A DNA stretch of 64,000 nt, taken from contig JADQBQ010000043.1 in assembly GCA_016278505.1 (NCBI GenBank), forward strand, positions 1 to 64,000. Reading direction: 5' to 3'. How positions within the stretch are numbered: position 1 is the first letter of the stretch; each line of letters starts with the position of its first letter. This DNA comes from Clostridiales bacterium (lineage in GTDB: Bacteria > Bacillota > Desulfotomaculia > Desulfotomaculales > VENG01). Of the stretch, positions 43,815-53,386 are shown piece after piece. The translations under genes were made by a program, and so were the position numbers. The notes under the pieces were generated by a model, which searched no databases, was not told the origin of the DNA, and worked only from the letters and a program-made list of their open reading frames with translations.

Positions 43815-44213
43815 ATGGTTAATAAATTAGATATTTTGGTGGTTGATGATCAGCCGGGTGTACGTCAATTGTTGGGGATAATTGTTTCAGAACAGGGCGA
43901 TAATGTGCGCGAAGCACAGAACGGCAAAGAGGCTGTAGAACTGGTAAAAAAGTGGAAGCCGGACTTGGTAATTATGGATATTCGGATGCCTGTTATGGGT
44001 GGAGTAGAGGCCCTGGAAAAAATGAAAATACATACTCCCCATCTGCCGGTGGTAATGATGACTGCTTATGGATCGGAGGAAGCCCTGAAGGATCTGCGCA
44101 AGAAAGGAGCTGTTATGTGCTTGACCAAGCCCTTTGATGTGGAATTTATTAAGATCCTGCTAAATGATTTTCGCCAAAAAAAGTGCAGTAATAGTGTTGC
44201 ATTAAGTTGTTAA
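43815..44213 (+). CDS. Stand-alone receiver protein (Spo0F-like)
   Basis: 132 aa, ATG 43815 with GGGGGG. Receiver domain with acidic VVDDQ, phosphoacceptor in VIMDIRMPVMGG, Thr in MMTAYG and Lys in LTKPFD. No output domain, so it could act as a phosphorelay intermediate. Spo0F of Bacillus is the closest concept, but assignment to sporulation is only inferred from the organism. Confidence 0.85.
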   Translation: MVNKLDILVVDDQPGVRQLLGIIVSEQGDNVREAQNGKEAVELVKKWKPDLVIMDIRMPVMGGVEALEKMKIHTPHLPVVMMTAYGSEEALKDLRKKGAVMCLTKPFDVEFIKILLNDFRQKKCSNSVALSC

Positions 44214-44293
44214 ATTATTTCCTGACCATATTTCTTATCGGAAAGGGGTTACAGCCGAGACGGCATTGGTTATAATAAAACAGAGGTGGTAAA

Positions 44294-44773
44294 ATGCCTG
44301 TGTTAAGAACAACATCACCCCTGGAAACTGAAGCTGTGGGAGAGTATCTGGGCTCTCTGGCGGTTCCGGGGGATATTTTTTGTCTTTATGGAGATCTTGG
44401 GGCAGGCAAAACGTGTCTGGCCCGTGGTGTGGCGCGGGGCCTAGGGGTAAATGAGCCTGTCACCAGCCCCACTTTTACGTTAATTAATGAATACCAGGGG
44501 CGCATCCCCTTTTTCCATATGGATGTCTACCGGTTGGAAGACTCGGAAGACATGGTTGACCTGGGCTATGAAGAATACTTTTTTGGTGAGGGAATAACTT
44601 TATTAGAATGGGCAGGGAGGATAAGTGAAATACTTCCGGCCTCGCGCTTGAATATCTTTATAATGACAGCGGGTGAAGATGAAGATATACGGGAAATCAC
44701 CCTGGAAGGACTTGGTGACCGGTATATTCACCTGGCCGAGGAGCTGAAAAGAAATGTACGTACTGGGAATTGA
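44294..44773 (+). CDS. tsaE: TsaE ATPase, tRNA t6A modification
   Basis: 159 aa with Walker [14 protein letters not shown] and the block [19 protein letters not shown] diagnostic of TsaE. Drives the TsaB/TsaD complex that makes N6-threonylcarbamoyl-adenosine at position 37. Overlaps tsaB by 20 nt. Confidence 0.95.
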   Translation: MPVLRTTSPLETEAVGEYLGSLAVPGDIFCLYGDLGAGKTCLARGVARGLGVNEPVTSPTFTLINEYQGRIPFFHMDVYRLEDSEDMVDLGYEEYFFGEGITLLEWAGRISEILPASRLNIFIMTAGEDEDIREITLEGLGDRYIHLAEELKRNVRTGN

Positions 44774-45461
44774 AGCGGCGACGCCGGTTGCTGCGGTGGC
44801 AGTAGTGGCGGAAGACAAGGTGCTGGCGGAGCGTATGGTCAATAACCGCAAAACCCACTCAGTTAATTTACTTCCTATGATCAAGGCTGTGCTGGAGGAA
44901 GCAGGAATAGAATTAAGTGAGTTAAGTGGGATTGCAGTTTCTGCCGGGCCGGGTTCTTTTACCGGGCTACGCATTGGTATGAGTACTGCCAAAACATTGG
45001 CCCATGTTACAAACCTTGACATTGTAGGCGTTTCTACTCTGGATGCGCTGGCTTTAAGATTTTCTGCCGAAGATAAGCTCGTGTGTCCCATTCTGGATGC
45101 CAAAAAGAATGAAGTCTATGCCGGTATATATAGAAGTGGCATCTGCATAAAGGGCCCTGTGGCTTTGGATATTAAAAGCCTTGTCCGCATACTCAGCGCA
45201 TACCAAGAAGACGTGGTGATGCTGGGGGACGGAGTATTGACTTACCGTGAACAGTTGTCGCAAGAACTGGGCCCGAAGGTTTCTTTTGTACCTGTATCTT
45301 CTCTTCTCCCCGGGGGGAGCGAGATAGCCTGCCTGGGCTTAAGCCGCATTAAGGCGGGCGAATATACCACCTCTTTTGAGTTGCGTCCACAGTATGTACG
45401 CCTGTCTGAGGCAGAAGTGAAGTGGATGGAAAAATACCGGTGCGGGGTTGAATGCAGCTAG
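44754..45461 (+). CDS. tsaB: TsaB, tRNA t6A modification
   Basis: 235 aa. [37 protein letters not shown] and LDALALRF are standard TsaB sequence. It is a non-catalytic partner of TsaD. The cluster tsaE-tsaB-rimI is conserved in Firmicutes; tsaD is not beside it here. Confidence 0.95.
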   Translation: MYVLGIEAATPVAAVAVVAEDKVLAERMVNNRKTHSVNLLPMIKAVLEEAGIELSELSGIAVSAGPGSFTGLRIGMSTAKTLAHVTNLDIVGVSTLDALALRFSAEDKLVCPILDAKKNEVYAGIYRSGICIKGPVALDIKSLVRILSAYQEDVVMLGDGVLTYREQLSQELGPKVSFVPVSSLLPGGSEIACLGLSRIKAGEYTTSFELRPQYVRLSEAEVKWMEKYRCGVECS

Positions 45462-45472
45462 GAGGGAATGAA

Positions 45473-45955
45473 TTGCTTGAATTTGAACAGATGCGGTTTG
45501 ACTATATAGAGCAGGTGGTGCAAATAGAAGAGCAGTGCTTTTCTTCCCCATGGTCCGCCAGTGCATTTATGTACGAAATCACTTATAACAACTTAGCTCA
45601 TTACATTGTAGCCTTAAAGGAAGATAAAATAATTGGTTACGCGGGTATGTGGGTGATCCTTAGCGATGCCCACATTACTAATATTGCTGTCTGCCCCTCT
45701 CAGCGGGGTAACAAGTACGGTAAAAATATAATGTTGGAGATGATGGCCCGAGCCTGTTTTTTCGGGGCTTCCAAGATGACATTGGAAGTGCGTGTTTCCA
45801 ATACTCACGCCAGGCAATTGTACCGACGCCTGGGGTTTGTGGATCACGGTTGCCGTAAGAAATATTATTCAGATAATAACGAAGATGCTATTATCATGTG
45901 GAGGGATCATTTAGATCCTGGTCTGGCGCAAGAATGGACTAATATTGCGAAGTAA
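45473..45955 (+). CDS. rimI: Ribosomal-protein alanine N-acetyltransferase RimI
   Basis: GNAT acetyltransferase. The acetyl-CoA loop is VCPSQRGNKYGKNI, with LEVRVSNTHARQLYRRLGF downstream. The start is placed at TTG 45473, 5 nt after AGGAGGG; an ATG at 45452 overlapping tsaB is possible. Acetylates the N-terminal Ala of ribosomal protein S18. The last gene of the t6A cluster. Confidence 0.9.
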   Translation: MLEFEQMRFDYIEQVVQIEEQCFSSPWSASAFMYEITYNNLAHYIVALKEDKIIGYAGMWVILSDAHITNIAVCPSQRGNKYGKNIMLEMMARACFFGASKMTLEVRVSNTHARQLYRRLGFVDHGCRKKYYSDNNEDAIIMWRDHLDPGLAQEWTNIAK

Positions 45956-46146
45956 TTTAACCAATAACTATCAAAATGGGACCGGTTCCTTTTCTCGCTA
46001 TTTTAAAAAGGTGCCTGTCCCTTTTTGTTATCTCCAAAGGAACAATCAAAATAGTGAATAAATTGGCAGGAATTTTCCTCCTAAGCATCTAATTAGTTTA
46101 TAAATATGTAGAAATATGTACCATAGCTTCCTTTGGAGTTGATATT

Positions 46147-47142
46147 TTGTTGGGAGAAAAGATTAGGCCTTCCCGTTCTCGGCCTTCTTCATTTACTTTA
46201 ATGTTCATACCGCATTCAAAACAATCTGTTTCCAGTATGAGTATTCCCGGGTGGTTTTTAAAGATTATTTCAGTAGTGCTTGTCGGGATAGTGATTTCCC
46301 TCATTTGGTTTGGTTTTAAGTACTGGTACATGAGGGAAAGTATCGATGAGCTTGATATCCTGCGCTCTATCAATAAGAAACAGGAGTTAAAGTTAAAGTC
46401 ACTGGAAACCGAGGCCACTAAACTGCATGAACAGATGCAGGAGGTGGAATTTCTGGAGAAAGATGTCCGCAATTTACTTAAGGACGGGAAACTTGCTAAT
46501 AGGTCCGGAGCCAGATCCTATCGCGATGATTCTTTATCCGGTAAGGGCGGCGGCCCCGCTCGGCCTGAAACCGGGGAGCGTAAATTCATGCTTTCTTTGT
46601 TAGGGCGCCCGTCTTTAGGTGAACAGTCAGAAGAATGGAATACCAGGTATTCTACTGTTGATAATATAGTATCATATATGTCTGCGCGGACAGGTGATAT
46701 GAAAGAAGAGCTGCAGGTACTGAAAGAGGATGTAGAAAAAAGGAAAGATTACCTGGCAGCCAGGCCATATGGTATGCCGGTGATAGGTAATATTACCTGT
46801 GCCTATGGCTACAGGGATTCACCTTTTTCCGGGGGAACTGAATTCCACCCTGCTCTGGACATAGCTGCTTCGTATGGTACATCGGTGGTTGCCACAGGAA
46901 AAGGCAGGGTGATTTTTGCCGGTTACAGAACCGGGTACGGACGGACAGTCATAATCCAGCATGCTTACGGGTTTAGAACCATGTACGCACATAATTCAAG
47001 TCTTTTGGTTGATGTGGGTGATATTGTACAAAGAGGTAAAATAATATCCCGAGTAGGAAGTACCGGGAATTCCACCGGTCCCCACGTCCATTACGAAGTA
47101 TTATCCAACGGAGTAAATGTAGATCCCGGTATTTATAGTTAA
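46147..47142 (+). CDS. Membrane-anchored M23 peptidase
   Basis: 331 aa from TTG 46147 (GGAGT upstream). One membrane segment at ~36-63 (FLKIISVVLVGIVISLIWF), a coiled coil at ~65-110, then the LytM domain with HPALDIAASYGT and GPHVHYEV metal ligands. This envelope endopeptidase is followed at 47 nt by a bactofilin gene, a pairing often seen, where bactofilin positions the peptidase. Confidence 0.9.
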   Translation: MLGEKIRPSRSRPSSFTLMFIPHSKQSVSSMSIPGWFLKIISVVLVGIVISLIWFGFKYWYMRESIDELDILRSINKKQELKLKSLETEATKLHEQMQEVEFLEKDVRNLLKDGKLANRSGARSYRDDSLSGKGGGPARPETGERKFMLSLLGRPSLGEQSEEWNTRYSTVDNIVSYMSARTGDMKEELQVLKEDVEKRKDYLAARPYGMPVIGNITCAYGYRDSPFSGGTEFHPALDIAASYGTSVVATGKGRVIFAGYRTGYGRTVIIQHAYGFRTMYAHNSSLLVDVGDIVQRGKIISRVGSTGNSTGPHVHYEVLSNGVNVDPGIYS

Positions 47143-47188
47143 AAAGCACGGATCCGGGTAAAATCCCTGACAGAAGGAGTAGATAGGT

Positions 47189-47644
47189 TTGTTTGGAAAG
47201 GATAACAAGCATGTCATTAATGAAAAGCTTGATACAGTGATCGGAAATGGGGCTATGTTTACCGGTTCACTTAAAGTGGAAGGTACGCTGCGTGTGGACG
47301 GTAGGGTGGACGGTGAAATAGAAGTGCAGGGTGATATCATAGTGGGAAAGTCGGCGGTGATTAAGGCTGTAATCAAAGGTCGCAATGCTACCGTGGCCGG
47401 AGAGGTAAGCGGAGATGTGTTTCTGGAAGGCAAGCTGGAACTGGACAGAACTGGAAAATTATACGGCGATATAGAAGTGGACAAGCTTGTGGTTAACGAG
47501 GGCGGGGTGTTCAAGGGTAAAAGCGAAATGAGTGAGCGCGATGAGTCCCGCAGTAAAAATAATAAAAAGTTAAAAGAGCGCGAAGAGAAGGATAACAACA
47601 AAACGGCAAAAAACGCAAACAATAAAGATAAAAAAGCAGGATAA
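47189..47644 (+). CDS. Bactofilin
   Basis: 151 aa from TTG 47189 with GAAGGAG. The DUF583 beta-helix repeats are plain: GTLRVDGRVDGEIEVQGDI, AVIKAVIKGRNATVAGEVSG, GKLYGDIEVDKLV. The C-terminal 40 residues are charged and disordered (Lys/Asn/Glu). Bactofilins polymerise without nucleotide and organise cell-wall enzymes, here presumably the upstream M23 peptidase. Confidence 0.93.
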   Translation: MFGKDNKHVINEKLDTVIGNGAMFTGSLKVEGTLRVDGRVDGEIEVQGDIIVGKSAVIKAVIKGRNATVAGEVSGDVFLEGKLELDRTGKLYGDIEVDKLVVNEGGVFKGKSEMSERDESRSKNNKKLKEREEKDNNKTAKNANNKDKKAG

Positions 47645-47650
47645 TCATTC

Positions 47651-47697
47651 CATATCCCCTTTAATGCGTAACATTTGGTACATTGAAGGGGATATTA
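47651..47697 (+). terminator. Intrinsic terminator
   Basis: ATATCCCCTT / AAGGGGATAT with an inner AATG/CATT pair, followed by TATTATG. Confidence 0.7.
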
Positions 47698-47836
47698 TTA
47701 TGTTTAAACTAGTGGATATACTTACCTATGCTTTTTGATAGGTTACCGGAACCTCGCCGGAGAAGATAATAATTTTACGGCTGGTTCTTAGCATATGCTG
47801 ATCATGATAAATGTTATGAAGGAGATATAGTCTGCC

Positions 47837-48394
47837 ATGCCTCAGGGGAAAAATGATAAAATCAAACGCTTCTTACTCGGGCTGCTGGCCTTTTTAGGGC
47901 CCATTGCCGTGGGTGCTGCCGCTATTGAGGTGGGTGGCTACATGGCTTTTTGGTTTTTATGTTATTTTTTAATGTTGTTTATTCCGGTAGCTTTTCTGTT
48001 CTGGCTTACTTACAGTTACGTTGTTCATATATCGGCTGAGAAGGTGGAAGACAGGCTTAATGATCAAGGGGAGGTATTTTTATCAGCGCTGGAAGAGCGG
48101 TTTGATATTATAGACGGAGTGGTTTGGGACCGTTCCTTTCGCAGGCGTTCCAGGTTTTCAGCCAGGAGGCCGTTTGACAAGCTGGCAGTATCAGTATCGG
48201 AAAGATGGCCGGTTTTGTCCCTGGAGGAAAGGCAGCAGTTGGCGGAGGAATTGTCCGGCATGTTACGCAGGTGGATTAAAAAAAACGGGGTAGAACGCAG
48301 GGGCCACGATATTAAAGTTGACTTTTATTACGGCCAAGAAGATCCGTCCCTGGAGGGCAAATACAGCGGCGGACAGTTAGAGCTTTTTGATTAG
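47837..48394 (+). CDS. Unknown two-TM protein with charged C-terminus
   Basis: 185 aa, ATG 47837 after GAAGGAG. Two membrane segments (LLGLLAFLGPIAVGAAAIEV and FWFLCYFLMLFIPVAFLFWL) and a soluble C-terminal half ending QLELFD. I do not recognise a family. Confidence 0.75.
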   Translation: MPQGKNDKIKRFLLGLLAFLGPIAVGAAAIEVGGYMAFWFLCYFLMLFIPVAFLFWLTYSYVVHISAEKVEDRLNDQGEVFLSALEERFDIIDGVVWDRSFRRRSRFSARRPFDKLAVSVSERWPVLSLEERQQLAEELSGMLRRWIKKNGVERRGHDIKVDFYYGQEDPSLEGKYSGGQLELFD

Positions 48395-48675
48395 CATTAG
48401 ACGGGCTATTTGGGTATTCCTTTGGGTCTTTTAAATTATATGTTATGAAAAATGAATTATAATCCGGTAAGCAAGTGACCCTAAATTTGTTGTGTGTTAT
48501 TATATTAGTATTAAATTATTGATTACACTGCAAAAAGTCTAAATTTAAGAGTTGTCCATATATAGTTAAGAGCAGAATTTATTACGGTCATGTATTGTAG
48601 TTGGCTTATAAAAAATGGGGTTTTTGCAGCAAAATTAATTATTAAGCTCTTTATTTACTGTTTTTTATGTTTTGA

Positions 48676-48703
48676 AATCCTGTTGATCCTGTTAATCCTG
48701 TCT
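48676..48703. repeat. Dispersed repeat C, inverted copy
   Basis: AATCCTGTTGATCCTGTTAA then TCCTGTC. The ~375 nt between the gene ending at 48394 and the tRNA hold only this repeat and the tRNA terminator. Confidence 0.8.
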
Positions 48704-48736
48704 AAGAAAAAATTTTTTGTCTTTAAGTACTTAAAA

Positions 48737-48760
48737 AGCAGTACGGTTACCCGTACTGCT
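48737..48760 (-). terminator. tRNA terminator
   Basis: On the minus strand AGCAGTACGG / CCGTACTGCT with TTTTT, 11 nt beyond the tRNA 3' end. Confidence 0.85.
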
Positions 48761-48770
48761 TTCGTCCAGA

Positions 48771-48845
48771 TGGTGCGCCTACCAGGAATCGAACCTGGGC
48801 TTCCGGCTCCGGAGGCCGGCGCTCTATCCCCTGAGCTATAGGCGC
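48771..48845 (-). tRNA. tRNA-Arg (anticodon CCG)
   Basis: 75 nt including encoded CCA. Acceptor GCGCCTA pairs with TAGGCGC. The D arm is GCTCAGGGGATAGAGC, the anticodon stem CCGGC/GCCGG holds loop CTCCGGA (CCG reads CGG), and the T arm is CCAGG-TTCGATT-CCTGG. All helices are intact. Confidence 0.95.
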
Positions 48846-48977
48846 CAAAATAATATTATAAAATTAGCCGCAAAATCTATTATACCGAAAATAAATAATA
48901 ATGCAAGAGGTAATGTTTTGGTTGGGTTGAGATTTTGAGGCATTAAGGTTGTTTAAAAGTTATAAGGGGGCAAGAGT

Positions 48978-49622
48978 ATGTGTAATATAATTTCCGCCTA
49001 CCAAGAAGCGGTAAAAGAGTTTAGGCAGCATGACCCCGGCGACGTTACCCTGAGAAGTGGTGCGGTGTACCACGCCAAGCAGGCTATATTTACCATCTCT
49101 TACTTCAATCTGGAGCATCAAATCGACAGGGAAGGCAGGGTCACTTTAAATGGAAAAAGTGTGCCCTATAATGATCGTACCTTGATCCTGCAGTATTTAT
49201 GTTATGCAAGCGGCCTTCCACCCCGGGAAAAATGGATTTCCTTTCTTGAACTGCCGGACGGGAGGCATCACTATATACCCTTCCAGACAGACGCCACCAT
49301 CCCGGTGGCCAATCAATTTGGCTGCAGCCCGGAGGAATTTGCCAGAGCGGCACGCCAACTGGGTGGGACACTTATAAAAATGGGAGACTTGGGTTTTTCC
49401 GTACCCGCCCTGCCCAAACTTCCCCTGGCTGTAACGTTATGGGAAGGTGACGAAGAATTTCGCGCCCAAGCCAACATTTTGTTTGATTCTGTGGCGTCTA
49501 CTCATTTAAGTACAGCCGCCCTGTGGGTGCTGGGAGTTGAACTGGCCACGAAATTGTTGGGCCACATTGATCAGAGAGCAGCAGCTAAACAGGAAGTTAA
49601 TTGGCTGGGTAAGCAGGAATAG
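48978..49622 (+). CDS. DUF3786 domain protein
   Basis: 214 aa, ATG 48978 after AAGGGGGC. Soluble. The first half (YHAKQAIFTISYFNLEH...ILQYLCYASG) and the second (DATIPVANQFG..., FSVPALPKLPLAVTLWEGDEEF) match the layout of DUF3786 proteins found in anaerobes, often near cobalamin or methyltransferase genes. No such genes are nearby. Function unknown. Confidence 0.8.
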   Translation: MCNIISAYQEAVKEFRQHDPGDVTLRSGAVYHAKQAIFTISYFNLEHQIDREGRVTLNGKSVPYNDRTLILQYLCYASGLPPREKWISFLELPDGRHHYIPFQTDATIPVANQFGCSPEEFARAARQLGGTLIKMGDLGFSVPALPKLPLAVTLWEGDEEFRAQANILFDSVASTHLSTAALWVLGVELATKLLGHIDQRAAAKQEVNWLGKQE

Positions 49623-49639
49623 TACATTAATTAAGATAG

Positions 49640-50989
49640 CTATACTTTCTCTCCCTCTCCTTTACCCAGACCTTCCAGAACTATTCGCTGCCTGGGAGGG
49701 TAGTAATCGCTGGAAATATGTTCCTTACCTATCTCATTCCCGTCCTTTATCAGAATGCGGAAGACTTCTGCCTTATATCCAGGACTACCTGAATACTTAA
49801 CTTCCCGCAAACCGGTTTCTAATGTCGAAGTCTTTTTGACCACTACATTGGGCATAATTTTGTTTATCTTTGTTATCAGTTGTACACTAGTACTGTTATT
49901 ATTTTGTCCACCCAAAATAATGACAGAGAGACGGTTATCCTGCAAAGAAGATAAAATATAAATAGGATTGTCATAAGTGTTTTTGAACTTAAAGTCTTTG
50001 TAACCATATGCTACAGTGGCATCTAACCCGGGTGTCACGTATCCTACTGCCATGGAATGAGGGTAACGTTCAACGATATGGAGATTAGCAAGCAGTACTG
50101 CATCATAAAGAGTTGTTGATACCTGGCATATTCCCCCGCCCAGACCCGACAAAATATTTGTATTACTAATTATTGGTGCATTTTTGTAGCCGCTTTTTTT
50201 ATCTCTTTTTCCAACTAGTTGGTTAAAAGAAAATATTTCACCGGGCCTTAATAGTGTATTGTTGATTTTTTGCGATGCAAGCTCAAGATTTGTTACTCTG
50301 TTAGGTGAATAGGGGTTAAACTTTGTCTCGCACTCACCTAATATATAGTTGATGGAAGATAAGTCAGAGGCCTTAACCTGTGGGTCAATAGTTTCAATTA
50401 CTGCGGGGAGCGAATCGTGTATTTCCAGTTGCCCTTCTTTTATTTTTTCTATTGTAGCCCCTACATTAATGCGCCGGCCTTCCCGGTGTCTAATCATAGT
50501 TATTTTTTTGTTCTGCAAGAGAAGGCGGGCATTTTGTGGGCTTTGCTTATAATTGTCATTGATGGCAATTATCTTATTTCTGAGTTTTTTGTTTTGAAAT
50601 GTATAACTAACCGGAATGTCTAACTGCAGGTATTGTAATCTGAGGGCTTGAAGCCCTTGTTTTACTGAACCACCATTTCTACCCACTGTAAATGCTTTAT
50701 CTACAGTCTTTTGATAATCAATGTTAACGCCGATTTCTTGATAACTAATGTCCCACTTTTGATCATTTGCCGTTATCAGCAGTTTGTTTTTATCCGGTGT
50801 GTCCAACCTTTGCTTTAGTTTAGATAGAGCTTCTTCTTTTGTCATATCTCCCAGCGGTATACCTTGAACCCGGATGCCAGGCAGGATATTCCTTTCTGCC
50901 TGATTCGCCACAAAATAGGCTCCACCCAAAAGAATAATGATTATTTGGGAAGTGAGGATAGTAAAAATGCATATAAGCTTGCGGTACAC
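49640..50989 (-). CDS. VanW-family exported protein
   Basis: 449 aa with an N-terminal membrane anchor (ILTSQIIIILLGGAYFV), a PG_binding_4 region (LPGIRVQGIPLGDMTKEEA), then the VanW domain (LLRPGEIFSFNQLVG, GGGICQVSTTLYDAVLLANL, ERYPHSMAVGYV) and a G5-like C-terminus. VanW domains are predicted peptidoglycan-binding or lipid II-modifying units. First in a minus-strand group with the PRC-barrel gene. Confidence 0.88.
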   Translation of the reverse strand: MYRKLICIFTILTSQIIIILLGGAYFVANQAERNILPGIRVQGIPLGDMTKEEALSKLKQRLDTPDKNKLLITANDQKWDISYQEIGVNIDYQKTVDKAFTVGRNGGSVKQGLQALRLQYLQLDIPVSYTFQNKKLRNKIIAINDNYKQSPQNARLLLQNKKITMIRHREGRRINVGATIEKIKEGQLEIHDSLPAVIETIDPQVKASDLSSINYILGECETKFNPYSPNRVTNLELASQKINNTLLRPGEIFSFNQLVGKRDKKSGYKNAPIISNTNILSGLGGGICQVSTTLYDAVLLANLHIVERYPHSMAVGYVTPGLDATVAYGYKDFKFKNTYDNPIYILSSLQDNRLSVIILGGQNNNSTSVQLITKINKIMPNVVVKKTSTLETGLREVKYSGSPGYKAEVFRILIKDGNEIGKEHISSDYYPPRQRIVLEGLGKGEGEKV

Positions 50990-51014
50990 CGGATCACGTC
51001 CTTAATGTTTGCGC

Positions 51015-51764
51015 TTACTTGGAATTCATGGTCAGCTCGACATACTTGCCTGCATCGGATACCTTTTTCACCAATTCTTCAGTTATTTCTTCGCCCTCTT
51101 TTACAATTACGTTATTATGTTCATCCAGTATGTCTTTAGATGTGTGGCGCCCAAGAAGGTACTTGCGCTGGTGTTCTTCAAATACTTTAACTGGTTTTTC
51201 ACTTTCATCTTGTTCTTTCTGCTGTTCCACCTCGGTAGTGTTTAAGGTTGGCTTATTTTCCTCGGGCTGCGTTATGTTTTTCGATTCTTCTTCCGGTTTT
51301 TGATATGCATTTTCATCTATTATGATCATTTCGCTGCCGAGGGTCAGGATTAAAGCCGCAGTAATAAAGTCAGATCCGTTTTCGGCCATCTGGTAACCGG
51401 AGATTTTGCCATCATCCTCGGCTATAAAAAACTCGCTTACGGATCCCAATATTTCCCCCTTATTGGTCATGACTTTCGCATTGAGTATATTAGTGTTTTT
51501 ATTTAATAGCTCTATTGCAGAATCATTCATGCTGAGAGGTTTTACATTATTGCCATCCTGTGTAGTAAGAGCAGATTCACCAATGCCTATTACATCCGTA
51601 TAGTTAATTACACGCATTTCTTGATACCATTTTTCTCTGTTTATCAGGAGAAATTCCACGCTTTTAGTGTCAGGGTTTACTACCAGAGCCTCAATTTGCC
51701 CCAGGTTTTCCCCCCCATTAATAGCTATTACTGGCAAGCCATTTATTTCTTTTGTTTTTTTCAT
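51015..51764 (-). CDS. PRC-barrel domain protein
   Basis: 249 aa, ATG 51764 with CGGAGGGA. Two PRC-barrel domains: INGLPVIAINGGENLGQIEALVV at the N-terminus and NTNILNAKVMTNKGEILGSVSEFFI. The second half is acidic and Glu/Lys-rich, ending in a separate conserved-looking block (LLGRHTSKDILDEHNNVIVKEG). In Firmicutes such proteins (YlmC-like) are linked to sporulation. It lies 26 nt from the VanW gene. Confidence 0.85.
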   Translation of the reverse strand: MKKTKEINGLPVIAINGGENLGQIEALVVNPDTKSVEFLLINREKWYQEMRVINYTDVIGIGESALTTQDGNNVKPLSMNDSAIELLNKNTNILNAKVMTNKGEILGSVSEFFIAEDDGKISGYQMAENGSDFITAALILTLGSEMIIIDENAYQKPEEESKNITQPEENKPTLNTTEVEQQKEQDESEKPVKVFEEHQRKYLLGRHTSKDILDEHNNVIVKEGEEITEELVKKVSDAGKYVELTMNSK

Positions 51765-51795
51765 GTCTTTCCCTCCGTTTTTGATTCGTTGTAAA

Positions 51796-52767
51796 TTAAT
51801 TTTGTAAACGTTTCATGTTAGAAATTAGATCTGTTTGTATTTGCGGCTCTAATTGATCCCCCCATGTATCAAATAATATTTTTAAGATCTCCGCAGCCTG
51901 CCACCTTTGGCCCATTAGATTGTAAATTGCACTTATTTCTAAACCCAGCTTTACATTGAGTTTGGCATCTGAGCTAAAATGCATTGCATCCATAAAACAG
52001 TTAACTGCTCCTACCATATTACCGGACATTCGGAGTGAGAATCCCTTGGCTATGATAGAACTGATATTCACATTTTCTTCAAATTGTTCATTGTTCTTAT
52101 CTTGGGCTTCCCCCTCAGGAACAGGTTCGTGTTCTTCTTGGTTGTCGGAAGTAGTCATCTGATCAAGAGTGTTGTCTTGTTGAAGTGCATCTTCCTTATG
52201 TTCCATATTAATCTGTCCCGGTTTCAGGTCGACTGGGATTCCAATAACTGACTGCAGCTTGTCCATCTGTATAATATTAAAAATGGGAGCAGTGATGTCA
52301 TAATTTGTTTTTACGAGGCCGGGATCGTGAGCTCTTTCATCACTAGCCAGTTCTTCAGTAGGCGTGAAAGACATTATGCTGTTTTCTACTGCTTGATCTT
52401 TTATTTCTTTGGTCTTTGTAACTCGATCATTTTGTTGGGGATTAGTGGCAGATGTCTTTGAGATTTCTATATCATGCGAGGCATCCTCTGCATTCGCATG
52501 ACTAGGAATATTATGGGTAGGAACATCATTTTGGTCAATTAGATAAATAACAAAAACACAAGGTATTATGAATGATGCAAAAAGAAGAATCGAATTATGC
52601 CACTCCATCATGCTGCTCATAAAAGGAAACATCATGGTTAAAAGGAAGGATGTGAGGACAATTAGGAATAATACAGGAGTACGCAAAGGAAGATAATAGC
52701 GTAGGAAATACAATAGTAAAGCAAATAGAATAGTAGTAATGGCAGCGAATGTTGCAAAATACCCCAC
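51796..52767 (-). CDS. Unknown membrane protein with acidic linker and helical C-terminus
   Basis: 323 aa from GTG 52767, 8 nt after AAAGGAGG. An upstream in-frame ATG at 52800 has no such site. Four short membrane segments at the N-terminus (LFALLLYFLRYYLP, VLFLIVLTSFLLTMMFPF, LLFASFIIPCVFVIYL), a long Glu/Asp/Thr-rich linker, then a TPR-like helical end (GNMVGAVNCFMDAMHFSSDAK). I do not recognise a family. 31 nt upstream of the PRC gene on the same strand. Confidence 0.75.
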   Translation of the reverse strand: MGYFATFAAITTILFALLLYFLRYYLPLRTPVLFLIVLTSFLLTMMFPFMSSMMEWHNSILLFASFIIPCVFVIYLIDQNDVPTHNIPSHANAEDASHDIEISKTSATNPQQNDRVTKTKEIKDQAVENSIMSFTPTEELASDERAHDPGLVKTNYDITAPIFNIIQMDKLQSVIGIPVDLKPGQINMEHKEDALQQDNTLDQMTTSDNQEEHEPVPEGEAQDKNNEQFEENVNISSIIAKGFSLRMSGNMVGAVNCFMDAMHFSSDAKLNVKLGLEISAIYNLMGQRWQAAEILKILFDTWGDQLEPQIQTDLISNMKRLQN

Positions 52768-52834
52768 TTCTTCCGCCTCCTTTATCATATATATATACAA
52801 TTAGTGAGGTGAAGTGCAATTTCCTGCTTGTAAA

Positions 52835-52859
52835 GGACAAAAATTGCTAATTTTTGTCC
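52835..52859. repeat. Inverted repeat
   Basis: GGACAAAAATT-GCT-AATTTTTGTCC, a perfect 11-bp dyad in the space between two minus-strand genes. Possible operator. Confidence 0.5.
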
Positions 52860-52917
52860 TTAGGGTGAAAGTCACTTGCTATTATAAATATAGCCAAAAT
52901 AAGAACCACAAATTCAA

Positions 52918-52946
52918 TAAAAAGCCCGGCTTAGACGGGCTTTTTA
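52918..52946. terminator. Intrinsic terminator
   Basis: AAAAAGCCCG / CGGGCTTTTT stem, usable in both directions. It follows the small gene at 53011 on the minus strand. Confidence 0.75.
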
Positions 52947-53010
52947 TTGCTATTTTTGATTTTCTGGTCTACGGTCTTTTCCTTATGTGGTAATTCTACA
53001 TCGACGAAGA

Positions 53011-53229
53011 CTATTTCGAAGGAGGATGGTATGAATTATTATTTTTCATTAACTTGGCTCTGGAAACCTGTATTCTTTCTTCCAACATACTGCTTAGGAT
53101 TCTGAGTTCTAATTCGTTAACCTGTTCCGGGCTTTTGTATTGAAGCACTTCGATTATCGCATATTCCACCTCATCAGGGTGATATCCATATGAAACCAAG
53201 CATTGACATACTTCATTCAGTTTCATCAT
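53011..53229 (-). CDS. Small hypothetical protein
   Basis: 72 aa from ATG 53229 after AGGGGTGA. Helical and acidic (GYHPDEVEYAIIEVLQYK, ELRILSSMLEERIQVSRAKL). No family recognised. Monocistronic. Confidence 0.6.
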   Translation of the reverse strand: MMKLNEVCQCLVSYGYHPDEVEYAIIEVLQYKSPEQVNELELRILSSMLEERIQVSRAKLMKNNNSYHPPSK

Positions 53230-53386
53230 AATCACCCCTAAATTTCGATAATTTACCTAGTTTCATTTTGTGATTTCTGTCGTGTAAAGTAAATAAGGAT
53301 TTTGTCACCATTATATGGGACCAAAGTCTCATTTTGAGGACAAACTTCAAGGTTAGATAACAATCCAGTCATCCTACTGTCCGGTA

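Noticed and set aside
48590-48841. A plus-strand protein of ~80 aa
   Set aside because: It runs through the tRNA-Arg gene and its terminator, so the frame is coincidental.
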